64,000 nt of DNA from Vandiemenella viatica (taxonomy: Eukaryota > Arthropoda > Insecta > Orthoptera > Morabidae). The translations under genes and the position numbers were made by a program. This document shows, in pieces, positions 1-11,530 of this stretch (positions within the stretch are counted from its first letter, which is position 1; every line of letters begins with the position of its first letter). The notes under the pieces are model-generated. The model worked only from the letters and a program-made list of their open reading frames with translations, did not search any database and had not been told where the DNA came from. Location: assembly GCA_031002005.1 (NCBI GenBank), contig JARYHS010008074.1:5340924-5404923 (forward strand), in the 5' to 3' direction.

Positions 1-1466
1 CGAATTTACCGTTAACATTAACACAAATTGGCAAAATCATGAAAGCAACGCTCAGAGTTACAATTAGCCGTCATGAGCAAGCAAACAATTGTATATTTAC
101 TTTTAAATATCTCAGAATCAAAGTGCAAGAAATAATGACAATTGGAAACAATAAAAAATACAAGTTATGACGACCTCAGACAAAGGTATCATAATACTGT
201 GACTTTACAGTTAAAAAGGAAAATCATGGGCGCCAGAATGAACAATATATCATTCGAAAATAACTAGTTCTGGCAAATTATGCCGCTAGCTCAGGGGTTT
301 TTACAATTACAAAGTGAGAACATGGACCTATCCTCTCAAAGTCGCTTACGGGTTCTGTTTCACGGAATGCACAATCAGATGGCTTGGTCGTAATAAGTTA
401 CCATTGTAGTCCTGCGTCTGATGTCTGCGGTGACTGTAGTGGACCCACGATATGTGAGATTATCTCACAAGCCGGCTATAGGCATCTCTGGTCTGACAAT
501 GCGCATCATCGCATTACCGGCTGTGTTGCTGCGATAAGCTTGCTCCAGCAAGCTTGCAGCAGCAGTTTGCGAAAGAAGTCAACTTTCCAAGTCAACCTCG
601 GACTAGACTCGCATAGCTTGGACTCGAAGATCGAAGTTAGAATCTCCAGCTCCTCGCTCTTCGGTCCACGAGGAAACTTCTCGCTCCGCCCATTTGTAGT
701 CTCGAAGCTCACATACAACAAAAATTCCCAGGATTTTGAGTTATACGCTCATTTTGATTGGATCTTCAGGTCGGCACCTAATGTAACGTGATATCCTCGA
801 TATGTGATTTGGCTAGAGTATCTAACAGAGGTCGGACATATTCGGCTAAGTTCGCCGGGGCGAGGGAACATTCGGGTTTCGGACGGCAGGCTTTTCCCGC
901 CAGGTGAGTGACGTCGTTGACCGCCCATCCCCAGGGAGCACAGTGTGTGGTCTGGCAAATCCCAAATCCGCGACTTCTTGTCGCCAAGGTACGGGAACAC
1001 CAGATTAGCTTCAAGCCTACATAGCTCAATAATTCTTGAATATTCGCTTTACCAAGATACACTGTATGTTCATCATTTCATTACAGTCCTCACTTGGAAT
1101 CTTGCGTACTTTAGAAAATTACAACAAAAATCTATTTAGGTGGTCGCCCAAGATTTATGTAAATTACTCTTATATTATTACATATATAATAAAAATGCAC
1201 CTTGTAACGTGGCGACAGCGCGGCTCGTTACAATATATAAAGAAGAATGCATGTATGTTTGTTTGCTCTTCATAAAAATCCACTGTTTTCATCCGATCTC
1301 GATGAAACTTCACACACTTTGAAACAAGGAGAAAAATACTGTCTACAATTGGTTGAAATATTATCTGTATAAATAATAGATGTGGTCTTATTATTTCGAA
1401 AAATTACTGAACGGCGATAGACAGACGCGTTGGATGTAGAGATCTCTGTACTGTTTTTTTTGTTTG
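1..1466. other. Unassigned intergenic DNA
   Basis: I see no gene with recognisable homology here. The short ORFs overlap each other on both strands and have no family motif. Around 1240-1340 a stretch with TATGTTTGTTTG followed by CGATCTCGATGAAACTTCAC resembles the 5' parts of Helitron-like insect repeats, as also seen near 21540, but I see no defined boundary. Confidence 0.5.
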
Positions 1467-1640
1467 GCGGTCAGGTAGCTCAGTGGTTGCAATCGAGTAG
1501 TAGCCATCAAGCAGTGCGCAGACGTGTTTCCGTCTGACTGTGGAAAGCAGTGCCAACGTAGCTGCCAACCGTCTTAATATAACACTAATCTGATTTTGCC
1601 GATTATTATGGAAGGAGTGACTAGAAAATCAACACTAAAC
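1467..1640 (+). repeat. tRNA-like SINE head fragment
   Basis: The sequence TAGCTCAGTGG at 1476-1486 matches the canonical tRNA A box (TRGCNNAGTGG) and is preceded by a tRNA-like 5' end. A degenerate second half follows (CGTGTTTCCGTCTGAC), so the B box is not convincing. There is no obvious poly(A) tail and no target duplication. It is probably the 5' part of an old tRNA-derived SINE rather than a tRNA gene, because no acceptor stem can be closed. Confidence 0.35.
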
Positions 1641-1665
1641 ACCCCACACACTTACAGACGAACTG

Positions 1666-2004
1666 CAGGCCCGCCGTAAGCGGGCGTGCAAGGCGTGCAC
1701 CACACACGGGCGGCACATCGAGGGGGCGGCAAAACGAGTGATCGTCAGTCGCCGCGACGAAATTTGCGGCGTATTATGTAGCGGGCGATCTTTTTTTTTT
1801 TTTTAGCTCAACAGCTGCTTCGGGCATCCGGCGACACTCGGGATGGCAACAATGGGGGCGGCAAATAATGTTCGAAGGGGCGGCAATCTCACAGTTTTTT
1901 GACCCGGTTCGGAAATTTCCTAAATCCATCACTGGCTGTAGTTAGACAGAGGGCGGCATAATCGGTATAGCACGCGGGCGCTCAAACAGCTAGCGGCGGG
2001 CCTG
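1666..2004. mobile_element. GC-rich MITE, hAT-like ends
   Basis: This 339-bp segment is bounded by the inverted repeat CAGGCCCGCCG (1666-1676) and CGGCGGGCCTG (1994-2004). It is much richer in G+C than its surroundings and contains several GGGCGGCA motifs. The ends begin with CAGG like many hAT MITEs. An inner stretch near 1905-1935 resembles the CAGTGRYGGAT end of the ZMYM-type hAT remnant at 25249-26794. I cannot see an 8-bp target duplication, so the assignment rests on the termini alone. Confidence 0.4.
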
Positions 2005-2142
2005 CCTGTAGGCTGAAATCTCAAAGCACCACACACATAAACGACAACTGCCTGTAGGCGGTGGTCTGTACAGGCCACTCACTAGAGTTCGAACTCGCGC
2101 GCATGCAGTGTAACTGTTTCATTAACATAATTCACGTTCATA

Positions 2143-2561
2143 ATGGGTCGCATTTTATTACGAAGAAAACGTTGTGCGATTGCTATCTTGAATAATATGT
2201 TATTACTTTCAACACCGGGACGCAAAAAGAGGTTTTGGATCAAACAGTGGTTCCAAGAAAGGAGTTGCGTGAACTACGACAATCACATTCAGATGACTTA
2301 ATTAATTACTTAAGAATGAGTGACGAAAATTTCAATGAACTGTCAAGTTTAGTTAGTCCATTCATCACAAAGGCAGACACCCGAATGCGCCAAGCAATTA
2401 CTGCAGAAGAAAGACTGACAGTCACCTTGAGATTTTTGGCTACGGGTCAGAGTTTTGAAGATTTAAAGTTTCCTTCCAGAATTTCATCACTAGCACTTGG
2501 TATGATATTACTAGAAACTGCCAAATTTATTTACCAGACTCTCAAGGATTTTTACATACAG
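2143..2561 (+). pseudogene. HARBI1-like Harbinger transposase, exon 1, frameshifted
   Basis: The reading starts at the ATG at 2143 with an Arg/Lys-rich segment followed by KKRFWIKQWFQERS, which is the typical start of HARBI1-like nucleases. The frame then shifts near 2266-2285, and the family's helical N-terminal domain continues in the other frame (DLINYLRMSDENFNEL, then TVTLRFLATGQSFEDLKF). The exon ends at a good splice donor (CAG|GTAAGA at 2559-2567). In related genes the DDE nuclease domain follows in the next exon; I do not see it here. The original role would be cleavage and strand transfer of Harbinger elements. It is now a pseudogene. Confidence 0.75.
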
Positions 2562-3151
2562 GTAAGAATAATTTTTATTTTGTTTATTGTTCAGTAACTT
2601 TTTATATTATAATAAACCACGGAAAAGATAGAAATATATAGAAAATGTAACTTATTACCAAAATATAGACAGAATACGCTCAATTCCATATACAGTTAAT
2701 TATTGAAAAAAAAAAAAAAAAAAAAAAAACTGTGGTAGTTTTGAAGCGTCAGGTTTTTTTTATATGCACATGACTCATCTTTTACCTTCCACAAACACAG
2801 AAATTGCCGATATAATTCAATAAATGTGGAAATGAATTGAGGTTTGTTGTCCATTTTCTTGACAGTCCAAAACAGATTAAACAGCGCGAAAGATCTGTGG
2901 CCTGTCGGCAGGCAGAGAAAAACATATCTGCGAGGCGCGGTGACTGCAGTCCTACTGCGAGTGTGTGTCCGTTTTGGCCTTGAGATCGTAAACTTCAAAG
3001 ATTCTTAACTGCGGACTGCTGGCAGTTCAGGCCACGATCTCAACAATCCACACACTGACAGTTACGCAATATCTGCAGTCTACGATCTTAATATCGACTG
3101 AAGGTGTGTGTCCAACTACGATAAACTGACAGTCCAGTGCCTTCAGATAAA
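2562..3151. other. Non-coding part of the Harbinger remnant
   Basis: Contains a 25-base A run at 2705-2729 and several CACACACTGACAG / GTGTGTGTCC motifs at 2950-3110 that look like degraded subterminal repeats. No exon is recognisable. Confidence 0.4.
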
Positions 3152-3167
3152 CTGTAAGTGTGTGGGG

Positions 3168-4433
3168 CGCTTTAGATTTAGCTTCCCATACGGTCACACC
3201 AGACCGAAGATCTACGAAATTGACGAATGGTTATTTGAGAAAATAGGCCATCGCGACTACGACGTTAGAGGACTGCAATACGACTTTATCGCAAACATTG
3301 TTTATCTCAAGCTGAAAGATGACGAAATGTGTACACGGATCATGGAGCAGAGCTCAGGAGAAATAAGCAAAGTGACAATCAGCTAAATGGGTCTCGAGCT
3401 GCGAACAGTGCCATTTAACAAGATACAGAGGGCGTTAGTATATGCCATCAATGTGGAAAAATAGAGCGGAACTATGCGGTTTAAAGTAGATAACGGTGTA
3501 AAAATCGCGAGAATGGACCTCATGAAACACATCCCGTCGTATCTAACAATTTTTGCATTCAAGACGCTAGTCATATATGACGGACAGCCAAGAACTTGCG
3601 CCATATGCAACTCCCCAAACCATCTGAGAGCAGAATGTCCCCGAGGAAGACTAACAAATCCGGCCCCGAATACCAGCAAACATAAACAAGCCACACACGC
3701 AGGGATCACGGCAGGACACACACCGACCCTGCAAGAGCGCAAGGAAAACATACGAGGATCGGTAACACCGGCCAACAACACGCAAAGCAGCAGCAATCCT
3801 GAGGCAGAAGAAACACAACCCAGATCACAGAGATGCAGGTAGATACAGAAGAAGATCTGGAAACAACAAAGAACACGGACACCATCAGTGAAACAAAGCC
3901 GGCAAGCCAGCCAGAACGACCAAACAATCAGGGACCACAGGTCACTGAGAGCGCTACGGCTGCCTGCGAACGTAAACACAAACATGGAGAAAAGCAGACG
4001 GCCGGAGGCTGACCAATTCCAACTGAATCCAAGGCAATCGCAAACAACAAATGAAAAGGCAAAGGGACCACAAAAAGACAAACCGCTAGAAAGTAGCCAA
4101 TACGGAGGAGAACATGCAAGTAGAGGGAGCCAAAGAGAAAAGGAGAGAGGCACGAAAATCCGCAGAAGCAACCGTCAAACAAATGAAATTGAAACTACAG
4201 CAGATAAAACAGAAATGCCACACAGGAAACGGACTAGAAGAACACAAAGTAAAGAAACAACGGACCCACAGCAGGGACAGCAGTTCAGAGAGGACCGACG
4301 AGAAAGAAGAAGTAATCCAAGCAGACAGAATCCAAGGTCATTGGGCCGACGAGGTGGAAACAGAAAATACAGCATTGCACGATTTCTGACTCACCCCACG
4401 CCGGCAAACCAAACATACTGCGTTGCCACATGA
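3168..4433 (+). pseudogene. Tx1-like ORF1 (gag-like, one CCHC knuckle)
   Basis: This would encode the RNA-binding ORF1 protein that packages the element's RNA. An N-terminal domain (RFSFPYGHTRPKIYEIDEWL onward, 3171-3386) is separated by a frameshift from a second block at 3474-3842. That block contains a canonical zinc knuckle, C42-X2-C45-X4-H50-X4-C55 counted from the Met at 3474. A long Gln/Arg/Lys-rich tail follows in shifted frames up to 4433. The order (structured domain, single knuckle, basic low-complexity tail) fits Tx1-type ORF1. A 262-residue antisense ORF over 3383-4171 is a shadow of this biased composition. Confidence 0.7.
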
Positions 4434-5857
4434 AATATGTGTGCCATACAAAACGACACTAAAATCCGATGACTAAAAGAATATCTGCACGCCGCGTCGG
4501 TAGACATAGCATTATTACAAGAGGTTATAGCAGGAATGACAGATGACTTTTACGGATACACAGCAATTAAAAACTTGGGCGATGGCCCGAATCTCGGCAC
4601 AGCCATTCAGACAAAAGAAGGCACAATGACGAAAGATGTACAGATCCTACCAAACAGCAGAGGATTCGCGTACACAATAGCAGACATGCGCTTTGTAAAC
4701 GTATACGCGCCATCAGGGAGCCAGAATAAGGAGAAAAGAAAAAAAAATTATACAACTGATATAGTTCCCTTGATAAGAGGCAACCATGCAAAGCTCCTGT
4801 TAGCAGGTGATTTCAACTGCGTCATATCTCCCAACGACCAAACACCACATTACAACAAAATCCTGGAGCTCGAATATCTTATAGAAAACCTCAACTTAGC
4901 AGACACATGGATCCTACTACATTGAGAGGAACGCGGATACACTTTCGTCACCAACACGTCAGCAAACCAACTAGATCGAATGTACGTCTCGCAAACCCTG
5001 TCAGCTATAGTGACATCTTCAGAGATTTGGCCAACGAACTTTGCAGATCACTGCGACGTACCATTGCAAAGTTTTAAGCACACCCCAAGAAATCTACAGA
5101 ATGAAACGCACATGGAAGCTTAACACTTCAATCCTGGAAGACAACGACATATGCACAGAGTTTTCAGAAATGTGGAACCAATGCAAAAAACGAAACACCT
5201 GACACACCAGTGAGATGGACTGGTGGTTGCATCAGATGAAGCCCAAAATTGGGAAAAGCTTAATGAACTACTCAAGACAGAAGTCAGCATGGCAAATCCA
5301 CACAAAATAATATTTATTCATGGCCCTCAGAGAACTGTACCAAGACCAAGAAAATATAACGTCAAACTTACGGAAAATTAAAAAAATCAAAGCAGGAATT
5401 ACAAAAATAACGAGACAACAGATTTACCGTACCCAAATAAGAGCGAGGACAGACGCCAGCTTGACCGATGAAGAAACATCTACACACCACCTTGTGAATA
5501 AAATACATGACATCAAGAACAAACTAATAACGGAACTACACGCCGGAGACCGAAGAATCACAAGGCAACAAGAAACAGTAAAAGCGCTTCAAGATCACTT
5601 CACACAACTTTACACAGAAGAACCTACACACGAACCGGAGGAAGAACAGCTTCTAAATCACATCAACCAGCAGATCACAGCACTAGAAATCGATCAACTA
5701 CTAGAGCCAATAACAGAACACGAAGTACTAGCCGACATAAAACATAGCCCGCGGAAAAAAATCACCGGGTCCTGACGGTCTTCCAGTGGAAGTCTATCTC
5801 ACATTCTGGAAGAATCTCAAAAATCCTTGACGCAAATGTACAACGATTGGTTTGATT
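4432..5857 (+). pseudogene. Tx1-like ORF2, endonuclease, linker and RT start
   Basis: ORF2 combines an AP-like endonuclease that nicks target DNA with a reverse transcriptase. The endonuclease begins near 4432 (one TGA in LKEYLH context) and shows LLQEV, GTAIQTKEG, VYAPSGSQ, LLLAGDFNCV and QLDRMYVS, with the expected final SDH motif degraded. The linker is helical and charged (5320-5760). The first RT block, PGPDGLPVEVYLTFW, is reached in shifted frame at 5768-5810. The reading stops at the A run where the CR1-like element is inserted. Several stops and frame changes make it non-functional. Confidence 0.75.
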
Positions 5858-5873
5858 AAAAAAAAAAAAAAAT

Positions 5874-7209
5874 ATGAACGGCGTAAATCAATTTGTTCCC
5901 ACTAAGTTTATTAAGGTTAATAAGAACTTCCCGTGGTTCAATAGGGAAGTGAAACGGTTGCTCAGGAAGCAAAGGTGTTTACATGCCACGGTAAAGAAGT
6001 CGGGGGACTCGTCTAATCGCGTTAAATTAGTCCAGTTGCGAGCGGAAGTGCGTAAGGCAATGCGTTTAAAGAATTCCAAGTCAGAAATTTATCCGAAGAT
6101 CTGATTAGTAATCCAAAAAAGTTCTGGTCATATGTCATATTAATAAGAGGCTCTCGTAAGGTCATGCCGTCGTTGATGGGGAATTATCAGAAACTAGCGT
6201 CGAGAAAGCAGAAATTTTTAATAATGTATTTAAAAAAGCTTTCATGACAGAAAACTCGAAGGAGATCCCGATATTTAACAATCGTACCATCAAAATTATG
6301 AATGATCTCGTTCTTGATGTCGAGGGAATAACTAAACTGCTTATGAATGTAAATCCCAATAAGGCTCCCGGACCAGACGGTATTCCTACAATATTCTACT
6401 CTAGGTACGCAAAGGAAATTGCGCCGTATTTGATAAAAATTATATACCGCCTCCTTGGATCAAGGAAAAATACCAGCCGAATGGAAGACCGGTGTTAAAA
6501 ATGGGAATGTTAATGATCCTCAAAATTATAGGCCGATCTCGTTAACCTCAATATTTTGCAGGATTTTAGAACACAACATCTATTCAAATGTCATGCGGTT
6601 TTTGGATGAAGGTGAGCTTTTAAACCCAAATCAACATGGATTCAAAAAAGGCCGATGCTGTGAAACACAACTTGCTCTTTTAATTCACGACTTGTGCCGT
6701 ATTAGAGATGAGCAATCCCAGGTTGATTTAGTTCTATTAGACTTTAATAAAGCTTTAGACACTATGCCTCACACTAGGTTAGTTGCGAATCTTCGTGGCT
6801 ACGATATATCTAGACAAATATGCGACTGGGTTGCAGACACATTGTGTAGTTCTCAACGGTGAGCGTTCAACACTTACTAAAGTGAGGCCCGGGGTTCCCC
6901 AGGGAAGCGTGATAGGGCCTCTGTTGTTTCTCATATACATTAATGATTTGTGCAACATAATAAGGGGGATGAAAAGATTATTTGCCAATGATGCTATTAT
7001 TTATCGCGAAATCACAACCCAGGACGCCTGCGCTTTGTTACAAGACGATATTATGAAGATAATTGCGTGGTGTAAAGATTGGCAGCTGGAATTAAACGCT
7101 AAAAAGTGCCAAGTCATGCATGTAAGGAAAAAGGTGACACCATCTAGCTTTGAATATAGTATTAATGGCACTGTCCTTAGGACGGTAGATTCCGCTAAAT
7201 ACCTAGGGG
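5874..7209 (+). pseudogene. CR1-like ORF2, linker and reverse transcriptase (5' part)
   Basis: This is the pre-RT region and RT domain of a CR1-type ORF2. Visible blocks in order are PWFNREVKRLLRKQ (pre-RT), NKAPGPDGIPTIFYSR (6355-6405), DPQNYRPISLTSIF, NQHGFKKGRCCETQL, LVLLDFNKALDTMPH, VPQGSVIGPLLFLIYINDL and the active-site block at 6978-7000. The active site reads FAND instead of FADD: the second-position Asp codon is AAT at 6987-6989. Frames change at about 6470 and 6850, so the gene is broken as well as catalytically altered. It stops at AKYLG, where the hAT transposon is inserted. Confidence 0.8.
7202..7209 (+). repeat. Target-site duplication CCTAGGGG, left copy
   Basis: The same 8 bases occur at 10807-10814. 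Removing 7210-10814 restores the CR1 reading AKYLG|VTIRNNLSW in one frame, which proves the boundaries of the inserted element. Confidence 0.9.
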
Positions 7210-10200
7210 CAAGGGCATATATAAGGGGGGGGCGAGGCCCCCCCCCGAAATAATGAATATAAACAAAGAAATAAGTACCGTAATCTGAACTATTTTAATG
7301 AATCATGCGCGAAATAAATTAAATGTATTATTACTTATATCTTTTTTTTATTCTAATCACTTCCATACTTATATTTCTTAATGTATACTGTTAAGATATG
7401 CATCTGACACGCGCAATAATTCGTTTGAATCCCCCGCCGAACCGAATAGTGCGCGTATAGTTCTCTCGTGCTCCGCTGCGCGTCGCCTTGCGAGTTGATG
7501 CGCTGTCTGCTTATATGTTCGCGTTCTTGATGGTGTCGGCAGTGCATGCTTTTGCCTTACTCTCGTGTACTCTCGGCAGACGAAGAGTGGTTCCTATTAC
7601 TTTCATGTTCGCAATCTTTTTTGACGGTCTGTGTTTATAGAGTGTATTTTACTTTCTGGTTATTTTAATAAACACTTTTCTCTTCAATAAACGAGACACT
7701 TTTTCCAAATTTTCAACAAAATATATATTGAAGTTGACCATAAGTGAACCACAGTCGTCATGAAGAGGCAAACTTCTATTCAAAACTATTTCACCAAAAA
7801 ACCAAGTGTTAATAAGCCTGTTGGTGATAGTCCTGAAGTCGGTAGTATCAAGAAAGGACAAAGTGCAATTAGGTCTGAACTCGGCTGCGTTGGCAGAATT
7901 GCTTCTTGTGATGTCGCTACTTCGAACTCAATTAATGTATTTCCTGTTATGGAGGATAGTAGGCCTAATCAAGTAATGAAAAATATTTATGATATTGGAA
8001 ACTACTGTCAAAACAATTCCATTCAGTCTTTCACAAACGAAAAAAAAAAATGTTTTGTTAGAAAATGTTTGGAAACCTCAGCCTTGGTACAAATTTCCCA
8101 CCATCACTGGTTCAAACCATACTCGATCTTTTCAAATGAAGTGGCTAGAAGATTTTATGTGGTTAGCTTATTCAGAGGAAAAATCGGGATGTTTTTGCAA
8201 GTACTGCGTATTATTTTCCCATACTATAAATGTAGGGAAAGGAGAACACCAAATAATAGGGGCATTGGTTACTCAAGCTTTTACTAATTTAAAAAAAGCC
8301 AGGGAAATGTTTAACAAACATGAGAAGTTATCCTACCATAAGAAATCTGTTTTGATCGCTGAAAACACAAAAGCGATAGTTAAGAACAAGGCAAAAAGTT
8401 TTATCAATCAAGTAAATGCCCAAAGAAGACTGGATATTGAGAATAATAGAAAACTGTTAATCCCTATAATACAAACAATATGATTTTGCGGAAGACAACA
8501 AATAGCTCTAAGGGGTCATCGTGCCTCTGGGCGAATAAGCGTTGAAAAACCAGACCAAAATGATGGGAATTTTCAATCGTTGTTGAGATACCGAGCCAAC
8601 AGTGGAGATAATATTCTTAAAGACCAGTTAATGACCAGTGGTGGAAAGACGATGTACACAAGTTCTTTCATTCAAAATGAACTTATTAACACATTTGGTC
8701 ACATAATACAATAAAAAATTGTAGAAAATGTCAGAAAGTCTGTTTTTTATTCTGTTTTAGCAGATGAAACCACTGACATCAGCCAAATTGAACAGTTTTC
8801 TCTCTGTGTACGTTACGTAGAGGACCAACGTTTCAAAATCAGAGAAAATTTTCTCACATTCGTTCCCGTTTATGACTTCACTGGAGCAGGTTTGGCTAAC
8901 ACAATATTAGAGACCTTGCCAACATTAGGTCTTGACCTAAACAAAATGAGAGGCCAAGGGTACGATGGCGCTGCCACGATGAGTGGGCAATTCAGAGGAG
9001 TACAAGCTTCCATCAGAGAAAAGCTATCGCTGGCCCTGTGTTCACATTGTTCTTCACACACTCTAAATTTGTGTTTGTCAGATGTGAGCAGAAAACCTTC
9101 TATAAGAAACTGTTTGGGTGTCATAAAAGAAATCTGTGGATTCTTTCATATGTCAGCAAAAAGAACAGAAATATTGAAATCAACGATTTCTGAATGTTGT
9201 CCAGAACAAAAGAAAAAGAAACCTATTTCCCTGTGCGAAACCCAATGGTAATTTTATTTAAGACATTTTGGAGCCTTTCTTTTTCTCCCTTTGCAAAATA
9301 GAAGAGGAATTCAGTGACTCTGCATCTAGGGCTCACACTCTAAGAGGTGCTATTAGTCAATTTTCATTTCTTGTTAATCTTTTTATTTTGAGCCGGATGC
9401 TATTAACCACGCATAACTTATCTGAGCAGCTTCAAAGCAAAAATACAGATCTTCCACAGGCCTTGACTAACGTTACGAGTGTGTTACGCCTTCTGTCGAA
9501 GGACAGGGCAAATGCTGATAACTCATTTAAAGCCTTGTATAATCCAATAAAGTCATTCGCTGCTAAACTTGACATTAAGGAAGAGATTCCAAGAATTTGC
9601 AGCCTTCAAACACCACGTAGCAACCCTTACACCACAGAAGAAGAATTCTATCGACGATCTGTTTATGTGCCATACCTAACGGATTTTTGTGACTCACTGA
9701 AAGAACGCTTTGAATCTCACAAGGAAACAGTTGCATCCTTACAAAACATCCTTCCACAATTGTGTATCACAACTGATTTCGGTTCATTGGAGGCTGCTTT
9801 TAGTTTTTATGAAGAAGATTTGTCACATAAAGAGATTGTGCGAAGGGAGTTTATGTTATGGAAGGAGAAGTTGAGTCAGGAAAATCCTTCAAATCTTCCA
9901 AAAACGGCTATAAGTTATCTAGAAACGTGTGACAAGACTTTCTTCCCCACATTTATACCCTTCTGAAATCACTTGCAGTTCTTCCTGTTTCTGTCACAAC
10001 CGCAGAGAGAACTGTCCCCAGCCGCCAGAGAAGACTGAAGACTTACCTAAGGAACAGCACATCTGAAGGTAGGCTTAACGGACTTGCTTTACTTTCTATC
10101 TACAGAGACAATACAGTTAGTGACGATGAAGTTGTTGATAAATCTAGACTTTGTTTTGTAATCATTGAATATATAAAAAGTGAAGTTCCTTTTTGTTAGT

Positions 10201-10806
10201 TTTGTTCTTCTTTTATCGTATTCTTTTTGTCAGTTGGCTAAACGATTAATGAAACAAATTTCGTTGCATTTTCATTGACATTGCATTTATTAAACCTTCT
10301 TTTAAGGCCTCTCCAAAACGATACTCAAAAGAGTCATTTGAATGATAGTTGATAAAACACATATATGCATGTGTATATAAAAAGAAAACATAGGGGTCTA
10401 TGCAATTTATACATCCATTACAAAACAAAACATTACGTATATCTAGAACCCCTCCAAACACGATAATAAAAATCGCGTATTTGACTCTTTTAGTTCGGAT
10501 AAGTGTTTACAGATGAGACATTATTAAAATCTTGACCAATGTTTGAAATAATAGTAACTGAGATCTTTTCATAATTTGGTTTGTTTAAAAATAGATATAT
10601 TTTTTATGATTTAATGTGAACAATAAAGAAACGTGATCTCGGTAAAGTAAAAGGGGCATGCAGGGCAAATTACCCTCTGAATATGAGCAGAAAAACTGAT
10701 ATAAAGTATTATGGGGTGTCTACTTAAAATTACTTAACCTAACCTTATATTAATCTTGCCCCTCCCCCCCCCCCCACCCCGAAAATATATTCTATATTCA
10801 CCACTG
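7210..10806 (+). mobile_element. hAT transposon (ZMYM1/TTF-type), nearly complete
   Basis: The 3.6-kb element is flanked by an 8-bp duplication, as expected for hAT. The ends are imperfect inverted repeats: CAAGGGCATATATA on the left and, read inward, CAGTGGTGAATATA on the right. G- and C-homopolymers lie just inside both ends. The interior holds one transposase gene from 7760 to 10199, broken by several frameshifts and stops. The remaining 3' part (10200-10806) is AT-rich and non-coding. Confidence 0.85.
7760..10199 (+). pseudogene. hAT transposase, TTF-type zinc finger and dimerisation domain
   Basis: The protein would bind the element ends and catalyse excision and insertion. The start Met is at 7760. 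The N-terminus QTSIQNYF fits the PCNA-binding consensus QxxIxx(F/Y)F. A TTF-type zinc finger region follows in a new frame after an A run at 8041-8050 (PQPWYKFP ... CFCKYCVLFS). Then come SVFYSVLADETTDIS (first catalytic Asp region, about 8738-8782), GQGYDGAATMSG (8953-8988) and CSHCSSHTLNLCLSD. The C-terminal dimerisation block is SVTTAERTVPSRQRRLKTYL (about 9991-10050). The order is that of ZMYM1/THAP0-like hAT transposases, usually 600-800 residues. Frame changes near 8050, 8480, 9250 and 9965 inactivate it. Confidence 0.85.
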
Positions 10807-10814
10807 CCTAGGGG

Positions 10815-11348
10815 TAACAATTCGCAATAATTTGTCGTGGAATGAGCATATCGAGAATGTAACTGGGAAAGCAAATCGTATGCTTCGATTTCTAGGTCGT
10901 AATTTAAAACAATGCACTCCGGACGTTAAATCGATTGCAAACAAGTCGCTAGTGCGGCCTCACTTAGAATATTGTTGCTCTGTATGGGGTCCCCATCAAA
11001 ATGGATTAATGGAGGCATTAGAGATGGTCCAAAGAAGAGCTGCCCGATTCATGACAGGAGGGAAAGCGTAAGTGCGATGTTTCAGGAGTTAGGTTGGGAA
11101 GACCTGGAGCACCGAAGGCGTTGCTCTCGACAGAAGCTACTAGAAAAATTCTCGACTGACGTATTTCGGAATGACAGTAAACAAATATTGCTACCAGCAA
11201 CATTCATATCCCGAAATGACCGCGAAAATAATATAAGAGAAATCACGGCAGAACCGATTTATTTCTGTACTCATTTTTTCCACGAGCGATTAGGGAGTTC
11301 AATAGAAAGGATTTACCGGACGACTAAACATAAAATCCGACAGGAGTA
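10815..11348 (+). pseudogene. CR1-like ORF2, C-terminal part
   Basis: This continues the RT of the interrupted CR1 copy directly after the second target duplication: VTIRNNLSWNEHIENV, then RFLGRNLKQCTPDVK, LVRPHLEYCCSVWGP and MVQRRAARFMTG. These are the thumb and C-terminal blocks shared by CR1 and jockey elements. A frameshift near 11068 moves the rest (FQELGWEDLEHRRRCSRQKLL) into another frame. The ORF ends at the TAG at 11347-11349. Confidence 0.8.
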
Positions 11349-11373
11349 GCTTCCGATAAAGCACTCCGGCCAT

Positions 11374-11530
11374 CCTGATCTGGGTTTTCCATGGTTTCCC
11401 CAGATCGCTCCATGCGAATGCTGGGATGGTTCCTCACAATAGCCCATGGGCGCCTCCTGCCATATCCCGTATATCCCTTCCAAACCATTACCTTCCCGGA
11501 TAGGTGCAATGCACCCTCCGCCACACAATT
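11374..11530 (+). repeat. SINE body fragment, related to the SINE at 48571-48822
   Basis: GATCTGGGTTTTCCATGGTT and the following CCATGCGAATGCTGGGATGG align with the body of the SINE at 48571-48822 (GATTTGGGTTTTCCATGGTT and following). By eye, identity is roughly two thirds to three quarters. The tRNA-like head and the poly(A) tail are missing here. It could be a truncated SINE, or the LINE 3' region from which the SINE took its tail. Confidence 0.5.

Larger units (their letters stand above)
1642..3167. mobile_element. Candidate PIF/Harbinger element remnant
   Basis: A 16-bp perfect inverted repeat (CCCCACACACTTACAG at 1642-1657 and its complement at 3152-3167) brackets a Harbinger-type transposase first exon. 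More CACACAC and CTGCAG-rich subterminal motifs lie on both sides. A 3-bp TWA target duplication, expected for the superfamily, is not visible. The catalytic DDE exon is absent from the roughly 600 bp after the first exon, so this would be an internally deleted copy. The low complexity of the repeat weakens the boundary call. Confidence 0.4.

Noticed and set aside
384..1062. Overlapping ORFs of 70-135 residues on both strands
   Set aside because: No recognisable domain, no consistent codon signal, and all frames overlap. Possibly an exon or CpG-rich sequence, but nothing supports a gene.
1471..1545. A tRNA gene at the TAGCTCAGTGG motif
   Set aside because: No acceptor stem or proper B box; treated as a SINE head.
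3383..4171. A 262-residue minus-strand ORF, Cys/Leu-rich
   Set aside because: It is the antisense shadow of the Gln/Lys/Arg-rich Tx1-like ORF1; no family motif, and the sense strand has the CCHC knuckle.
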